Positions 17,907 to 25,904 of a stretch of 64,000 nucleotides of DNA are shown in pieces. Position numbers and translations under genes: made by a program. The notes beneath the pieces were generated by a model that saw only the letters and a list, made by a program, of their open reading frames with translations, did no database searches and was not told the DNA's origin. Position 1 is the stretch's first letter, and the number at the start of each line of letters is the position of its first letter. Origin of the DNA: Natronorubrum texcoconense. GTDB taxonomy: Archaea > Halobacteriota > Halobacteria > Halobacteriales > Natrialbaceae. The DNA is taken from assembly GCF_900100335.1 (NCBI RefSeq), contig NZ_FNFE01000001.1:1054001-1118000 (forward strand), read 5' to 3'.

Positions 17907-18194
17907 TTATTCGGCGGACTGTGGTGACGATTCCGGTCGCGGTTCGACCTCGAGTTCCTCCAGATCTTCGAGGTCGCCCTCTGCCGTCGCTTGCTCAATT
18001 TTTGCGATCTCCTCCGCGTAGTGCAGGAAGGTGTCGACGGAGGCGACCACGACGCGGGCCTCGATCGTCAGCAGTTCGATTCCGACGACCGAAACGCGAG
18101 CCCAGACGTCGATGACGACGCCCTTGTCGAGGATACGGTCCAGTACCTCTGCGAGACTCGAAGAGTCGGGTCTTCGGCCTGATGATGCTGCCAT
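17907..18194 (-). CDS. gvpA: Major gas vesicle shell protein GvpA, with extended acidic tail
   Basis: The product has 95 residues. The core (about 13-68) is the canonical GvpA sequence: [22 protein letters not shown], then [20 protein letters not shown]. It forms the helix-strand-strand-helix rib subunit. Typical haloarchaeal GvpA has about 76 residues; here an acidic tail of roughly 20 extra residues ([17 protein letters not shown]) follows. It is first in the gvpA-N-O operon and divergent from gvpF. No gvpC lies after it, unlike the classic arrangement, so the tail might take over part of an outer-surface role (speculation). Confidence 0.95.
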   Translation of the reverse strand: MAASSGRRPDSSSLAEVLDRILDKGVVIDVWARVSVVGIELLTIEARVVVASVDTFLHYAEEIAKIEQATAEGDLEDLEELEVEPRPESSPQSAE

Positions 18195-18617
18195 GATACG
18201 GTCACAGGTTCACGCCGACTTCGTAACACGGCTTGCACTGCGACTGCAAGCCAGTTCACTGAATTCTCGGACAAAACGGCCGAAATCCTCCGATACCGGA
18301 TCCGACACCGACTCGGATGGAACGACGTTCGCGCCTGCTGCGTTCTCGTCTCGGTCGTCGGCTGCAACTGCAAGCACCACGATAACCCGTCGGAGCGTCG
18401 AATTTCAGGTGACGAGTTCCTCGGCTACCCGCGGGTGACGTCCGTTCGCGTCCGACTGGTGCTGTGTTCGGGCTCGCGGCGAGTAGTCGAATTCCGTTCC
18501 CATGATATTCCGATCGATCCGTCTCGAGACCGGCGACGAATTACGCCCGCGCCTGCGGGCACGAGTATCGAGCGACAGCCGTCGGGTGTCGAACGCCGAC
18601 ACGCAGGTGATCGAGCG
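18195..18617. promoter_or_regulatory. Divergent gvpA/gvpF promoter region
   Basis: This 423-bp gap must hold both gvp promoters. I could not identify a convincing TATA box for gvpA, nor the upstream GvpE-binding element known from Halobacterium. This agrees with the absence of gvpE and gvpD nearby. A short repeat GGGTGACG/GGTGACGAG near 18410-18440 is the only pattern seen. Confidence 0.5.
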
Positions 18618-19241
18618 ATGACCAACCGGTACGTCTACGGTGTGATGAACGACGATCCCGTCGAGTTCGAGACCGACGCCGTCGGTGGGGCTGACCGCGT
18701 GTACACGGTCTCGCACCGTCGTCTCAACGCTGTCGTCTCCGATATCGACACGACCAGTCCGGAGGAGACCGACGAGGACGCCCAGCGACACGACGACGTG
18801 CTCCGGGAGATCATGGAGCGCGACGGCGGCCGCGCGATCGTCCCGATGCAGTTCGGGATGGCCTTCGAGAGCGATCGAGCGCTGAAGAACGTTCTTCGCG
18901 GCGCCAGACCGGCGTTTCGGCGCGCACTGAACGACGTCGAGGGTCGGATCGAACTCGGGGTCAAGATCGTCCGCGAAGAGGACGCCGAGGTCGACGACGA
19001 CGCGGTCGAGGAAGCCGTCGCGGACAAACTCGAGTCCATCGCCGCCCAGTCGGTCCCGAACGACCTGTTCAGCGATCGGCTCGTGCTCAACCGCTCGTAT
19101 CTCGTCGAGCGCGAGGACCGCGAGGCGTTCGACGACGCCGTCGCCGAACTCGAAGAACAGTACGACGACCTCATGTTCCGGTACACGGGGCCGTTCGCGC
19201 CGTACAGCTTCGTCGACGTCAAGATCGGCGCCCAACAGTAA
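18618..19241 (+). CDS. gvpF: Gas vesicle accessory protein GvpF
   Basis: The product has 207 residues from the ATG at 18618, giving MTNRYVYGVM. It is a GvpF/GvpL family member: the N-terminal beta domain with Y-V-Y-G-V, the central VPMQFGMAF motif and the C-terminal FRYTGPFAPYSFVDV motif are all present. GvpF is essential and in known species contacts GvpA and other accessory proteins during nucleation. It is the first gene of the rightward operon, followed after 2 bp by gvpG. Frames extending upstream lack family similarity. Confidence 0.94.
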   Translation: MTNRYVYGVMNDDPVEFETDAVGGADRVYTVSHRRLNAVVSDIDTTSPEETDEDAQRHDDVLREIMERDGGRAIVPMQFGMAFESDRALKNVLRGARPAFRRALNDVEGRIELGVKIVREEDAEVDDDAVEEAVADKLESIAAQSVPNDLFSDRLVLNRSYLVEREDREAFDDAVAELEEQYDDLMFRYTGPFAPYSFVDVKIGAQQ

Positions 19242-19243
19242 CC

Positions 19244-19498
19244 ATGTTCATCCTCGACGACCTCCTGATTCGACCGTTCGTCGGCATCGTCGACACGCTG
19301 CACACGATGGCGCTCAGCGAGTTGTACGATATCGAGGGCCTCGAGGACGAACTCAAGGAGAACCAGTTGCTGTACGAACTCGGCGAACGCTCCGAGGAGG
19401 AGTACCAGCGTCGAAAGGAAGAGATCGAAGCGGAGATCGAGATCGCCCGCGACGTCCACGAACGACTCGCGAGCGGCCGCGTGGAGGTAAAATCGTAA
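19244..19498 (+). CDS. gvpG: Gas vesicle accessory protein GvpG
   Basis: The product has 84 residues. It begins MFILDDLLIRPF, then VGIVDTLHTMALSELYD, then a charged coiled-coil region (EERSEEEYQRRKEEIEAEI) and a basic end. This matches GvpG, a small essential accessory protein that works with GvpF and GvpL. It starts 2 bp after gvpF, and its stop overlaps the gvpH start (TAATG). Confidence 0.92.
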   Translation: MFILDDLLIRPFVGIVDTLHTMALSELYDIEGLEDELKENQLLYELGERSEEEYQRRKEEIEAEIEIARDVHERLASGRVEVKS

Positions 19499-20295
19499 TG
19501 ACAGAAGAGGACTCCGATCCGGACGACCGACGCGACGAATCGAGCGACGAGTACGACGATACCGTCGACGACGCGAGTCCCGCTAACGACGACTCTGTGG
19601 ACGACTCGACGGACGTCCCGATCGACGACTCACCCTCGAGCGACGAGTCCACGGCTGATGGGCCCACATCCGACCAGGGGCCGAGCGAGGGAGAATCGGA
19701 CGACTCGCGAATCGGCGTCTCGGTGTCCGGAACGGATGCCGGCCCGGAATCCGACGATCACGAAGCGAACGACGGGGGAACACACTGGCTCTCGAGCCTG
19801 TTGTCCGCTCTCGAGTCACTCGACAGCGGCTCGACGTCGGGCCGCCGCCGGACCGACCGAACGATCCTCGATTACGATATCTCGGTTCGTTCGGGTGACG
19901 ACCTCACCGACGAGTCGGGGTTCGAGCGGACATCGTTCACCGATGCGGGATCCGACGACCGGAATCGACACGCCGATTCCGATACGGGTCGGGCCCGAAA
20001 ACGGCGTCGTCGGTCGTCCTCCTCGGAGGGGCACCTGACGACCCGCCGGCACGACGACGAACTGCTCGTCACCGCCGACGTAGCTGGCACCGATCCGGAC
20101 GACGTCACCGTCGGCTTCGACGACTCGACGCTCGTGGTCGCCGTCTCGGGGAGCGAACTCGACCGGGTCGACGTCCCTTGGCGGGATCGAACATCGAAGG
20201 CAACGATCAAAAATGGCGTCCTCACCGTCCTGATCGAGCCGGCGACCGACGAAGCGGCGAGTACGGAGACCGAGGGAGGGGACGGTGATGAGTGA
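19498..20295 (+). CDS. gvpH: Gas vesicle protein GvpH (Hsp20-like)
   Basis: The product has 265 residues. The first ~180 are a low-complexity Asp/Ser/Glu region. The last ~85 are an Hsp20/alpha-crystallin-like beta sandwich (LLVTADVAGTDPDDVTVGF, VDVPWRD, IKNGVLTVLIEP). In Halobacterium GvpH is not essential but affects vesicle shape and stability, possibly as a chaperone for accessory proteins. The N-terminal acidic segment is long. It overlaps gvpG by 1 bp and the next gene by 8 bp. Confidence 0.9.
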   Translation: MTEEDSDPDDRRDESSDEYDDTVDDASPANDDSVDDSTDVPIDDSPSSDESTADGPTSDQGPSEGESDDSRIGVSVSGTDAGPESDDHEANDGGTHWLSSLLSALESLDSGSTSGRRRTDRTILDYDISVRSGDDLTDESGFERTSFTDAGSDDRNRHADSDTGRARKRRRRSSSSEGHLTTRRHDDELLVTADVAGTDPDDVTVGFDDSTLVVAVSGSELDRVDVPWRDRTSKATIKNGVLTVLIEPATDEAASTETEGGDGDE

Positions 20296-21187
20296 CGAGA
20301 CCGACGGCTTCGATGCCCTCCTCGACGAGGCGGAAGACGCCCTCGGCAACGTCGACGAACTGCTCGGCGGCGTCGAGAATATCGACGAACTCGACGACAG
20401 TGCGCTCGAGTCGGTGATCGGAGACGTCGAGACGCTCGTAACCGTCGTGAAAGAGACCGAAGATCTGCTCGAGGCGATCGATCTCACCGATCTTCCAGAC
20501 GCCGTCGACGGCGACGAACTGCTCGAGGCGATCGAAGTGGGAGAGATCCCAGAAATAGTTGCGGACGACGAGCAGGGCGCGAGCGACCTCGTCAACTTCA
20601 CGCAGCTGTTTCGGGCGATCGACCTGCTCAACGCCTGGGACGCCACCGATCTCTCCGATCTGTGGCAGGAGAAACGCGAACTCCAGGACGCGGTCGACGA
20701 GCTCGGAGACGGCGACGACGCAGGGATGGTCGAAGACGCGATCTCGGACGTTACCGACGGTGAGGACGGCGACTTGATCGGAAGCGACGACGAGGACGTG
20801 ATCGAGATGGACGCTGGCGACGCGAAGGAGGCGCTCGGCGATATCGACGTCGCGGAGGATCCCGAGGCCTACCAGATCGCAATCCAGGAGCAGGCGATGA
20901 AGGGAATCGACGCCTTCCGCTCGGCGCTGCTCGAAACCCACGAGAAGTTCGAGGAGCTGTACGAGATGAACCGCGAGAAGATGCGTCGGCAGGATACGAG
21001 CACCAACTCGCGGAACCCGACCGCGGCGGCGACGATTCCGACCGACCGGCGCGATCTCGGTGGCGGCGCTCGCTACTCGACGGTACCACAGCAGGTCAAA
21101 CTCTCGACGGCACCGACGCGAAAGCGGATCTACGGCCGCCGATTCGAGATCGAGCGGGAAAAACAGCGGAGAGCTAACAATGAGTGA
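20288..21187 (+). CDS. Large acidic protein at the gvpI position with a basic GvpI-like tail
   Basis: The product has 299 residues from the ATG at 20288, preferred over the GTG at 20285 because GGGAGGGG lies just upstream. The first ~200 residues are strongly acidic and helical, built of repeated leucine-rich turns (ALLDEAEDALGNVDELL, LEAIDLTDLPDAVDGDELL, AIEVGEIPEIV) and ending in a helix with DAFRSALLETHEKFEELY. The last ~65 residues switch to basic, with STVPQQVKLSTAP and IYGRRFEIEREKQRR. Known GvpI is small and basic; the tail and gene position suggest a GvpI fused behind an acidic helical domain. I have not verified the family, so no symbol is given. Confidence 0.7.
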   Translation: MSDETDGFDALLDEAEDALGNVDELLGGVENIDELDDSALESVIGDVETLVTVVKETEDLLEAIDLTDLPDAVDGDELLEAIEVGEIPEIVADDEQGASDLVNFTQLFRAIDLLNAWDATDLSDLWQEKRELQDAVDELGDGDDAGMVEDAISDVTDGEDGDLIGSDDEDVIEMDAGDAKEALGDIDVAEDPEAYQIAIQEQAMKGIDAFRSALLETHEKFEELYEMNREKMRRQDTSTNSRNPTAAATIPTDRRDLGGGARYSTVPQQVKLSTAPTRKRIYGRRFEIEREKQRRANNE

Positions 21188-21287
21188 TCTACCACAGCGC
21201 ACGACCGGACGACGCGGGGTGAGCCAGACGACCGATTCGAACGCGAACGCGGAATCGACCGGCTGTGGAGGTGAGTGCGATGGTTGA
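21180..21287 (+). CDS. Possible 35-residue peptide between gvpI-like and gvpJ
   Basis: An ATG overlapping the previous stop (ATGAGTGA) opens a frame that ends 8 bp inside gvpJ and exactly bridges the 92-bp gap. The peptide is polar with a C-terminal CGGEC. The coupled overlaps at both ends match the style of the operon. The composition shows no fold, and it could simply be spacer. Confidence 0.3.
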   Translation: MSDLPQRTTGRRGVSQTTDSNANAESTGCGGECDG

Positions 21288-21882
21288 CGACTTCCAGCCG
21301 AGTCGACAGAAGGCCGACCTCGCCGAGGTCGTCGAGATGCTGCTCGACAAGGGGATCGTCATCAACGCGGACATCGCCGTTTCGATCGGCGACACCCAAC
21401 TGCTCGGCGTGCAGGTCAGAGCCGCCATCGCTTCGTTCGAGACCGCGGCGAAGTACGGGCTCGAGTTCCCCGAGGGAACCGACATGCGCCGGGTCGCCGC
21501 GGCGGTCGACGAACCCGAACTCGCGGAGATGGACCGACCGAAGCCGCCGATCGATCCGACCCGCGGCGTCAACGTCACGCCGGACGAGCGCTACGCGGAC
21601 GAGACGCGCGATGAGTTTGCAGACGACGCGGACGACCGCGAAGCCGAGGACTCGAGCGACGGGAGCGAGAACGACGAGAGCGACGAGCAACCCGACCGCG
21701 GAACCGAACACGTCGGCGCGCGGCCGGACCCGGAGCGGCCGACGAGCGGCGGGTTCGATCTGCTCAGTGACGACGCGGAGTCCGGTGACAACGCCGACGA
21801 AGGAGCCAGTGAGAGCACCGATGCCGAGGGCGAAGAAACCGAAGACACCGAAACGGCGGACGCGGAGGCCGAGGACGCATGA
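21280..21882 (+). CDS. gvpJ: Gas vesicle protein GvpJ
   Basis: The product has 200 residues from the ATG at 21280, preceded by GGAGGTG (21267-21273), which decides it over the in-frame GTG at 21265. The first ~90 residues are a GvpA-like domain ([48 protein letters not shown]). The rest is a long acidic tail rich in Asp/Glu/Ser. GvpJ is an essential minor shell-related protein, thought to act in the early vesicle body or its cap. Its end overlaps gvpK by 4 bp (ATGA). Confidence 0.94.
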   Translation: MVDDFQPSRQKADLAEVVEMLLDKGIVINADIAVSIGDTQLLGVQVRAAIASFETAAKYGLEFPEGTDMRRVAAAVDEPELAEMDRPKPPIDPTRGVNVTPDERYADETRDEFADDADDREAEDSSDGSENDESDEQPDRGTEHVGARPDPERPTSGGFDLLSDDAESGDNADEGASESTDAEGEETEDTETADAEAEDA

Positions 21883-22223
21883 AACAGATCGACGTCGGCG
21901 ACGGTGAGGACGCACGCCAGGGGCTGGTCACGCTCGTCATCACGGTCGTCGAGATCCTGATCGACGCCTTAGAGCGCGAAGCGGTTCGGCGCATGGAGTC
22001 GGGGAACCTCTCCGACGAGGAGATCGAACGGCTCGGACAGCAACTCGCGTCGATCGAGGCCGAGATCGAACAGCTCAAAGACGACGAGGGGATCGAAGAG
22101 GGCGTCGACGACCTCCGCGGCGACCTGGACGGGCTGGTCAACGATGCCATCGAACAGCTCCACGGCGATCACACCGTCGCGAACAAACCCGGCTACTCCG
22201 TGTTCGGGGGTGACGAACAGTGA
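21879..22223 (+). CDS. gvpK: Gas vesicle protein GvpK
   Basis: The product has 114 residues. The conserved GvpK core is clear: [32 protein letters not shown], then [24 protein letters not shown] and [13 protein letters not shown]. It is an essential helical accessory protein. It overlaps gvpJ by 4 bp and gvpL by 4 bp (GTGA), indicating tight translational coupling. Confidence 0.95.
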   Translation: MKQIDVGDGEDARQGLVTLVITVVEILIDALEREAVRRMESGNLSDEEIERLGQQLASIEAEIEQLKDDEGIEEGVDDLRGDLDGLVNDAIEQLHGDHTVANKPGYSVFGGDEQ

Positions 22224-23182
22224 GCTCCGACCGCGCCTCAGATCGGCTCGAGGAACTCGAGGACGTCGACGGCGTCGATAGCTTCGACGCTCTCGAAAGC
22301 GGCGATTCGGACGACGTCGAGACGGCCGTCGACGACGACGTCATTCCCGATTTCGACGACGGGCGATACCTCTACTGCATCGTGCGAGTCGACGATGACG
22401 ACGAGGTCGATGCGTTCGAGACGACCGGCGTCGACGGCGAACCCGTCTCGGTCGTCGTCGAGGACGGCATCGGCGCGGTCGTCCACGCCTGCGACGGCAT
22501 CTACGACTCGGGGAACCTCACGCAGGTAAGACGCTGGCTCGTCCGCCACCAGACGGTGGTCGACGAGGCCGGCGAAGCCTTCGGGACGCCGATCCCGTTC
22601 CAGTTCGACACGATCCTCCGGGACGACGACGAGGGCGTCCGAGAGTGGCTGCGCGAGGAGTCCGACACGCTCGAGCGCGCGCTTTCGGGATTGGCGGACC
22701 ACTGGGAGTACCGCGTCGAGGTCGTCGAAACCGACCCCATCAGCGACGAGGCGCTGATCGATCGGGACGAGCGGCTGGCCGAACTCGACGCCAAGATCGG
22801 TGACTCCGGGGAGGGGACGGCGTTCCTCCTCGAGAAGAAGTTCGACCAGCGGCTCACGGAGCTGCGGGCGGCCCGCCGCGAGTCGATTACGGGCGACCTG
22901 CAGGCGCGACTCGACGAGCACGCGAGAGAGGTACACCAACTCGAGCGGTCGCCGAGCGCCTCCCTCTCCGACGAGGTCGCGGGGGACGCGAGCGACGGCG
23001 AGACGCTCTGCCGACTCACCCTGCTCGCCCACGAGGACGACGAGGGAGCCGTCGGATCGGTGCTCGACGACGTGGCCGCGAACGACGGCATCGAGGTCAG
23101 GTTCACGGGTCCGTGGCCGCCGTACACGTTCGCGCCGGAACTGGGTGGTGACTCCGAGTCGGCCGACCAGCCCCGATCATGA
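22220..23182 (+). CDS. gvpL: Gas vesicle protein GvpL
   Basis: The product has 320 residues starting at the GTG at 22220, which overlaps the gvpK stop. It is the longer member of the GvpF/GvpL family: [11 protein letters not shown] near residue 50, [10 protein letters not shown], the IPFQFDTIL motif, and a C-terminal [14 protein letters not shown]. In Haloferax GvpL binds most other accessory proteins and is regarded as the assembly platform. The acidic 45-residue N-terminus is variable. It ends by overlapping gvpM by 4 bp (ATGA). Confidence 0.95.
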   Translation: MSSDRASDRLEELEDVDGVDSFDALESGDSDDVETAVDDDVIPDFDDGRYLYCIVRVDDDDEVDAFETTGVDGEPVSVVVEDGIGAVVHACDGIYDSGNLTQVRRWLVRHQTVVDEAGEAFGTPIPFQFDTILRDDDEGVREWLREESDTLERALSGLADHWEYRVEVVETDPISDEALIDRDERLAELDAKIGDSGEGTAFLLEKKFDQRLTELRAARRESITGDLQARLDEHAREVHQLERSPSASLSDEVAGDASDGETLCRLTLLAHEDDEGAVGSVLDDVAANDGIEVRFTGPWPPYTFAPELGGDSESADQPRS

Positions 23183-23535
23183 GACCGCAAAAGAACGAAG
23201 AGACCCTCGTCGACGTCCTCGACGTCCTGCTCAGGGATGGAGCCGTCCTCCGTGCGGACGTCGTCATCTCGGTCGCGGAGATTCCGCTCGTCGGGCTCAA
23301 GCTGACGGCCGCCCTCGCGGGCATGGAGACGATGAACGAGTACGGCCTGTTCGAACAGTGGGATATCGAACGCCGACAGACGGCCGTCACTCGTCGACAG
23401 CACAGACAGGCCGGTCAGCAAGAGAAGCGCACCCGACGGCTGGAAGAACGGGAACAGGAACGAGACCGAGAGCGAAGCCGTGAGTTCGAGGGTCTCGACG
23501 AGATTACGGTCGACGACGAGCAGGATCGGGACTGA
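23179..23535 (+). CDS. gvpM: Gas vesicle protein GvpM
   Basis: The product has 118 residues. The first ~65 are GvpA-like (LVDVLDVLLRDGAVLRADVVISVAEIPLVGLKLTAALAGMETM). A highly charged Arg/Glu coiled coil follows (RRQHRQAGQQEKRTRRLEEREQE), longer than in the Halobacterium protein as far as I recall. GvpM is an essential minor relative of GvpA, probably part of the nucleation complex. It is the last gene of the rightward operon. I see no clear T-rich terminator in the 220 bp after it. Confidence 0.93.
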   Translation: MRPQKNEETLVDVLDVLLRDGAVLRADVVISVAEIPLVGLKLTAALAGMETMNEYGLFEQWDIERRQTAVTRRQHRQAGQQEKRTRRLEEREQERDRERSREFEGLDEITVDDEQDRD

Positions 23536-23756
23536 TCGCCGAACGGATCCGATTCGGCGTATGCTGTCGACGGACGAACCGAGAGTGACACACGCGACGA
23601 ATACGACCGACCGTCCAGTCTCGTATTCGATCCTCCCGGTGCTCGCGACTCGAGTCGCTGACTCCGATCGTCGACACGCGAACACAGAACGAGACGTTCG
23701 ACCGCACGAATCGGGCGGCTGTCCGTCGAACGAGACCGCACCAGTCCGTCGCGCTG

Positions 23757-23972
23757 TCAGGCGAACTTCGGTCGCTCCGTCGTGAGTTCGACGTCGCCGG
23801 TGACGGTTTCCTCGTCGTGGTCCTCGTCGTAGATGTACTGTCCGGTCGCCCCGCAGAGCGTACACTCGTAGGTTTCGGAGATCTCGTTGATCATTTCGCC
23901 GTCTTCGAAGTAGACGCGGCTCTGCGTGATCTGCAGGAATTGGGCGGTCTCGCAGTTACTGCAGGTGATCAT
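23757..23972 (-). CDS. Small zinc-ribbon protein
   Basis: The product has 71 residues with two Cys pairs, CSNC (4-7) and CTLC (about 37-40), arranged as a zinc ribbon with beta strands in between. The tail is acidic. Many haloarchaeal small zinc-finger proteins of this size exist, with links to regulation or biofilm, but none can be assigned to this sequence by eye. It converges on gvpM. The 377-bp gap on its far side (23973-24349) holds no gene that I can see. Confidence 0.75.
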   Translation of the reverse strand: MITCSNCETAQFLQITQSRVYFEDGEMINEISETYECTLCGATGQYIYDEDHDEETVTGDVELTTERPKFA

Positions 23973-24349
23973 ACTCGACCGAAAGCGAGGACCAGTTGTA
24001 GTTATCCGGCTTGTAACGGAAAGCCGCGACCTGCTATGCGTTTCTTACCCGGCGGTCGTCGACGGACCGGCCGCCGGCACCTGTGCCAACCGATTCCGTT
24101 CTCGCGACGCCGTCACATGGGAGAGTAAACAGCACATAACCGCACGACTGCGCCGGGATAGACTTGGGTTTTCGAAACTGAATTAGCTGCCGGTAAACTC
24201 CGTTCGATCTGACAGTTTATCGCGTTATTCGGACACTTCTCGTGGCCGTTTCCACACCCTCTCTGGGACGAATCAGTCGCGGCTACGGGGCGCCCGACCG
24301 CCACCGTTCGGCGACGACGTCACCCGCTGCTACCGTCGCGATGTCGTCC

Positions 24350-25366
24350 TCAATTCTCGAGCGAGACCGACACTCGATCGCCGGTTCGCGCCGCTTCGTA
24401 GGCCGCCTCCGTGAGTGCTGTCACCCGGAGTGCGTCTCGAGCCGTGGCCGGCGGCTCCTCGCCCGTCCGAACGCTCTCGAGGAAGGCCTCGGCGCGGTTC
24501 TGTTCGGTCCGAAAGTCGATGTAGGGGTCGTACTCGCCCGCGTCGGAATCGATCTCCGTGACCGTTCGCGAGCCCCACTGGCGGCCCTCGAGGTAGACCG
24601 CTCCCTCGTCGTCCCAGCAGTGGATGTGTTCGCGGACCGACGGAGCGTCGCCGTTGAACGAGAAGGTCCCGGTCGCCCCGTTCTCGAACCGAACGTCGAG
24701 ATGCGCGCGTTCGTCGATCCGTTCCGCCTCGTCGTGAAACGTCATACTTGCGGCGACGGATTCGGGCTCGAGACCGGTCGTCCAGAGCACGCCATCGAGG
24801 ACGTGGCTGCCGGTGTCGTAGAGGAAGCCGCCGCCGGAGAGGTCGGGGTCGAGCCGCCACGTTCCCATCGAGTCGTCGATCCAGTCCTGCGTAATGGAGG
24901 CCGTCAGCCAGTTCGGCGAGCCGTCGAGAAACCGCTCTCTCGCGGTTCGAAACGCCGTCTGGAGATGGCGCTGGTAGCCGACCATCAGCGTCTGCTCGCC
25001 CCGTTCGGCGCGCTCGGTGAGGTCGCGAGCGTGCTCGAGGTCGGTCGCGAGCGGTTTGTCGCAGTAGACGTGGTAGTCGTGTTCGAGTGCGGCGGCGACC
25101 TGCTCGTAGTGGAGGGTGTGGGGCGTACCGACGAGCACGGCGTCAAGTGGCTCGTCCTCGAGCATCGTCGCGTAGTCGGTGTACCGTCCGTCGGTCGGGA
25201 CGCCGAACTCGGTTCCCGTCTCTTCGAGCCGGGCCGAATCGAGGTCACAGAGGGCTCGGACGGTTGCGTGCGGGTGTCGATGAAGCTGTCCGCCGACGGT
25301 CGTGCCGATGTATCCGAGTCCGACGATACCGATTCGAAGCGAGGCGGAAGCCTGATCGTCGCGCAT
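24350..25366 (-). CDS. Gfo/Idh/MocA family NAD(P)-dependent oxidoreductase
   Basis: The product has 338 residues. The N-terminal Rossmann fold has VGLGYIG (about 15-21), an acidic residue after the second strand (CDLDSAR), and the catalytic-loop CDKPL (about 98-102), which corresponds to the family EKP motif. The C-terminal sheet domain has GGGFLYDTGSHVLD, with the His of the active site. These enzymes oxidise or reduce sugar and inositol derivatives. The substrate is unknown. It is transcribed leftward from the hairpin-rich gap at 25.4-25.9 kb and has no operon partner. Confidence 0.9.
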   Translation of the reverse strand: MRDDQASASLRIGIVGLGYIGTTVGGQLHRHPHATVRALCDLDSARLEETGTEFGVPTDGRYTDYATMLEDEPLDAVLVGTPHTLHYEQVAAALEHDYHVYCDKPLATDLEHARDLTERAERGEQTLMVGYQRHLQTAFRTARERFLDGSPNWLTASITQDWIDDSMGTWRLDPDLSGGGFLYDTGSHVLDGVLWTTGLEPESVAASMTFHDEAERIDERAHLDVRFENGATGTFSFNGDAPSVREHIHCWDDEGAVYLEGRQWGSRTVTEIDSDAGEYDPYIDFRTEQNRAEAFLESVRTGEEPPATARDALRVTALTEAAYEAARTGDRVSVSLEN

Positions 25367-25599
25367 GGCCCAGCGGATGGGCTACAGTACCATCGTTTGG
25401 GGGTCGTCACAGGCAAGCATCCGTGATTCGGGCGAGGTTCGGCGATCAGACGTGGCGGCCGCTCGGCCACCCGCGGCCGAAGGCAGCGCCAACCACGTCG
25501 AAGGGAGACGTTGTACGACGGTATCCGCCGCCTGTCGAGGTTTTGCCCCTGCCACCATCGCGCAAGTGGCTGCATAACAATGGGTCGGACTTGCAATGT

Positions 25600-25820
25600 A
25601 CTGGTTGCGGGGACGCAAGCCCCCGCCGGGTACACGCTCCAACAGACGACGCGCTACCCAGTCGATTGCGTGTTCGTGCCCGGATCGCTCGAACGTGGAC
25701 TCGCCCCCGCTTCGAGTTAGCTCATGTCTCTCACGCCGGGGCGGGCTCCCGCCCCCGCCCGGGTTTTCGACCCTGACTCGCCGCCGAACCGCGGTTGCGA
25801 ACCCTGTCAAGGCGAGTCGG
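25600..25820. ncRNA. Candidate structured RNA in a gene-free, hairpin-rich gap
   Basis: The gap 25367-25904 (538 bp) has no credible protein gene but holds consecutive stems. GCGGGG/CCCCGC pairs at 25607-25612 with 25621-25626. CCGGG plus ACACGC (25626-25637) pairs with GCGTGT and CCCGG (25668-25683). GGGGCGG pairs with CCGCCCC around 25738-25755. GACTCGCC (25775-25782) pairs with GGCGAGTC (25811-25818) and encloses AACCGCGGTT. The first two helices would share base 25626, so one must shorten. I looked for SRP RNA, RNase P and tRNA hallmarks and found none. The strand is uncertain and function unknown. Confidence 0.3.
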
Positions 25821-25904
25821 GACTCGATCCGAACGCTACTCCGACGCACTCTCGAGCGACGCAAAAACGGATTCGCGTTCGAAAACTGTCGGCGCCGCGT
25901 CGCC

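Noticed and set aside
18195-18617. GvpE-type activator site and a TATA box for gvpA
   Set aside because: No sequence matching the known activator element or a clear TATA was visible, so only the region as a whole is annotated.
25600-25820. SRP RNA, RNase P RNA or a tRNA in the same gap
   Set aside because: I searched both strands by eye for the SRP helix 8 GGAAGGGAGCAGC-type motif, the RNase P core blocks and a tRNA cloverleaf; none is present.
25382-25864. A 160-codon minus-strand frame in the hairpin-rich gap
   Set aside because: Arg/Ser-rich composition without fold or motif, and it runs straight through the strong stems. I regard it as a by-product of a GC-rich structured region.
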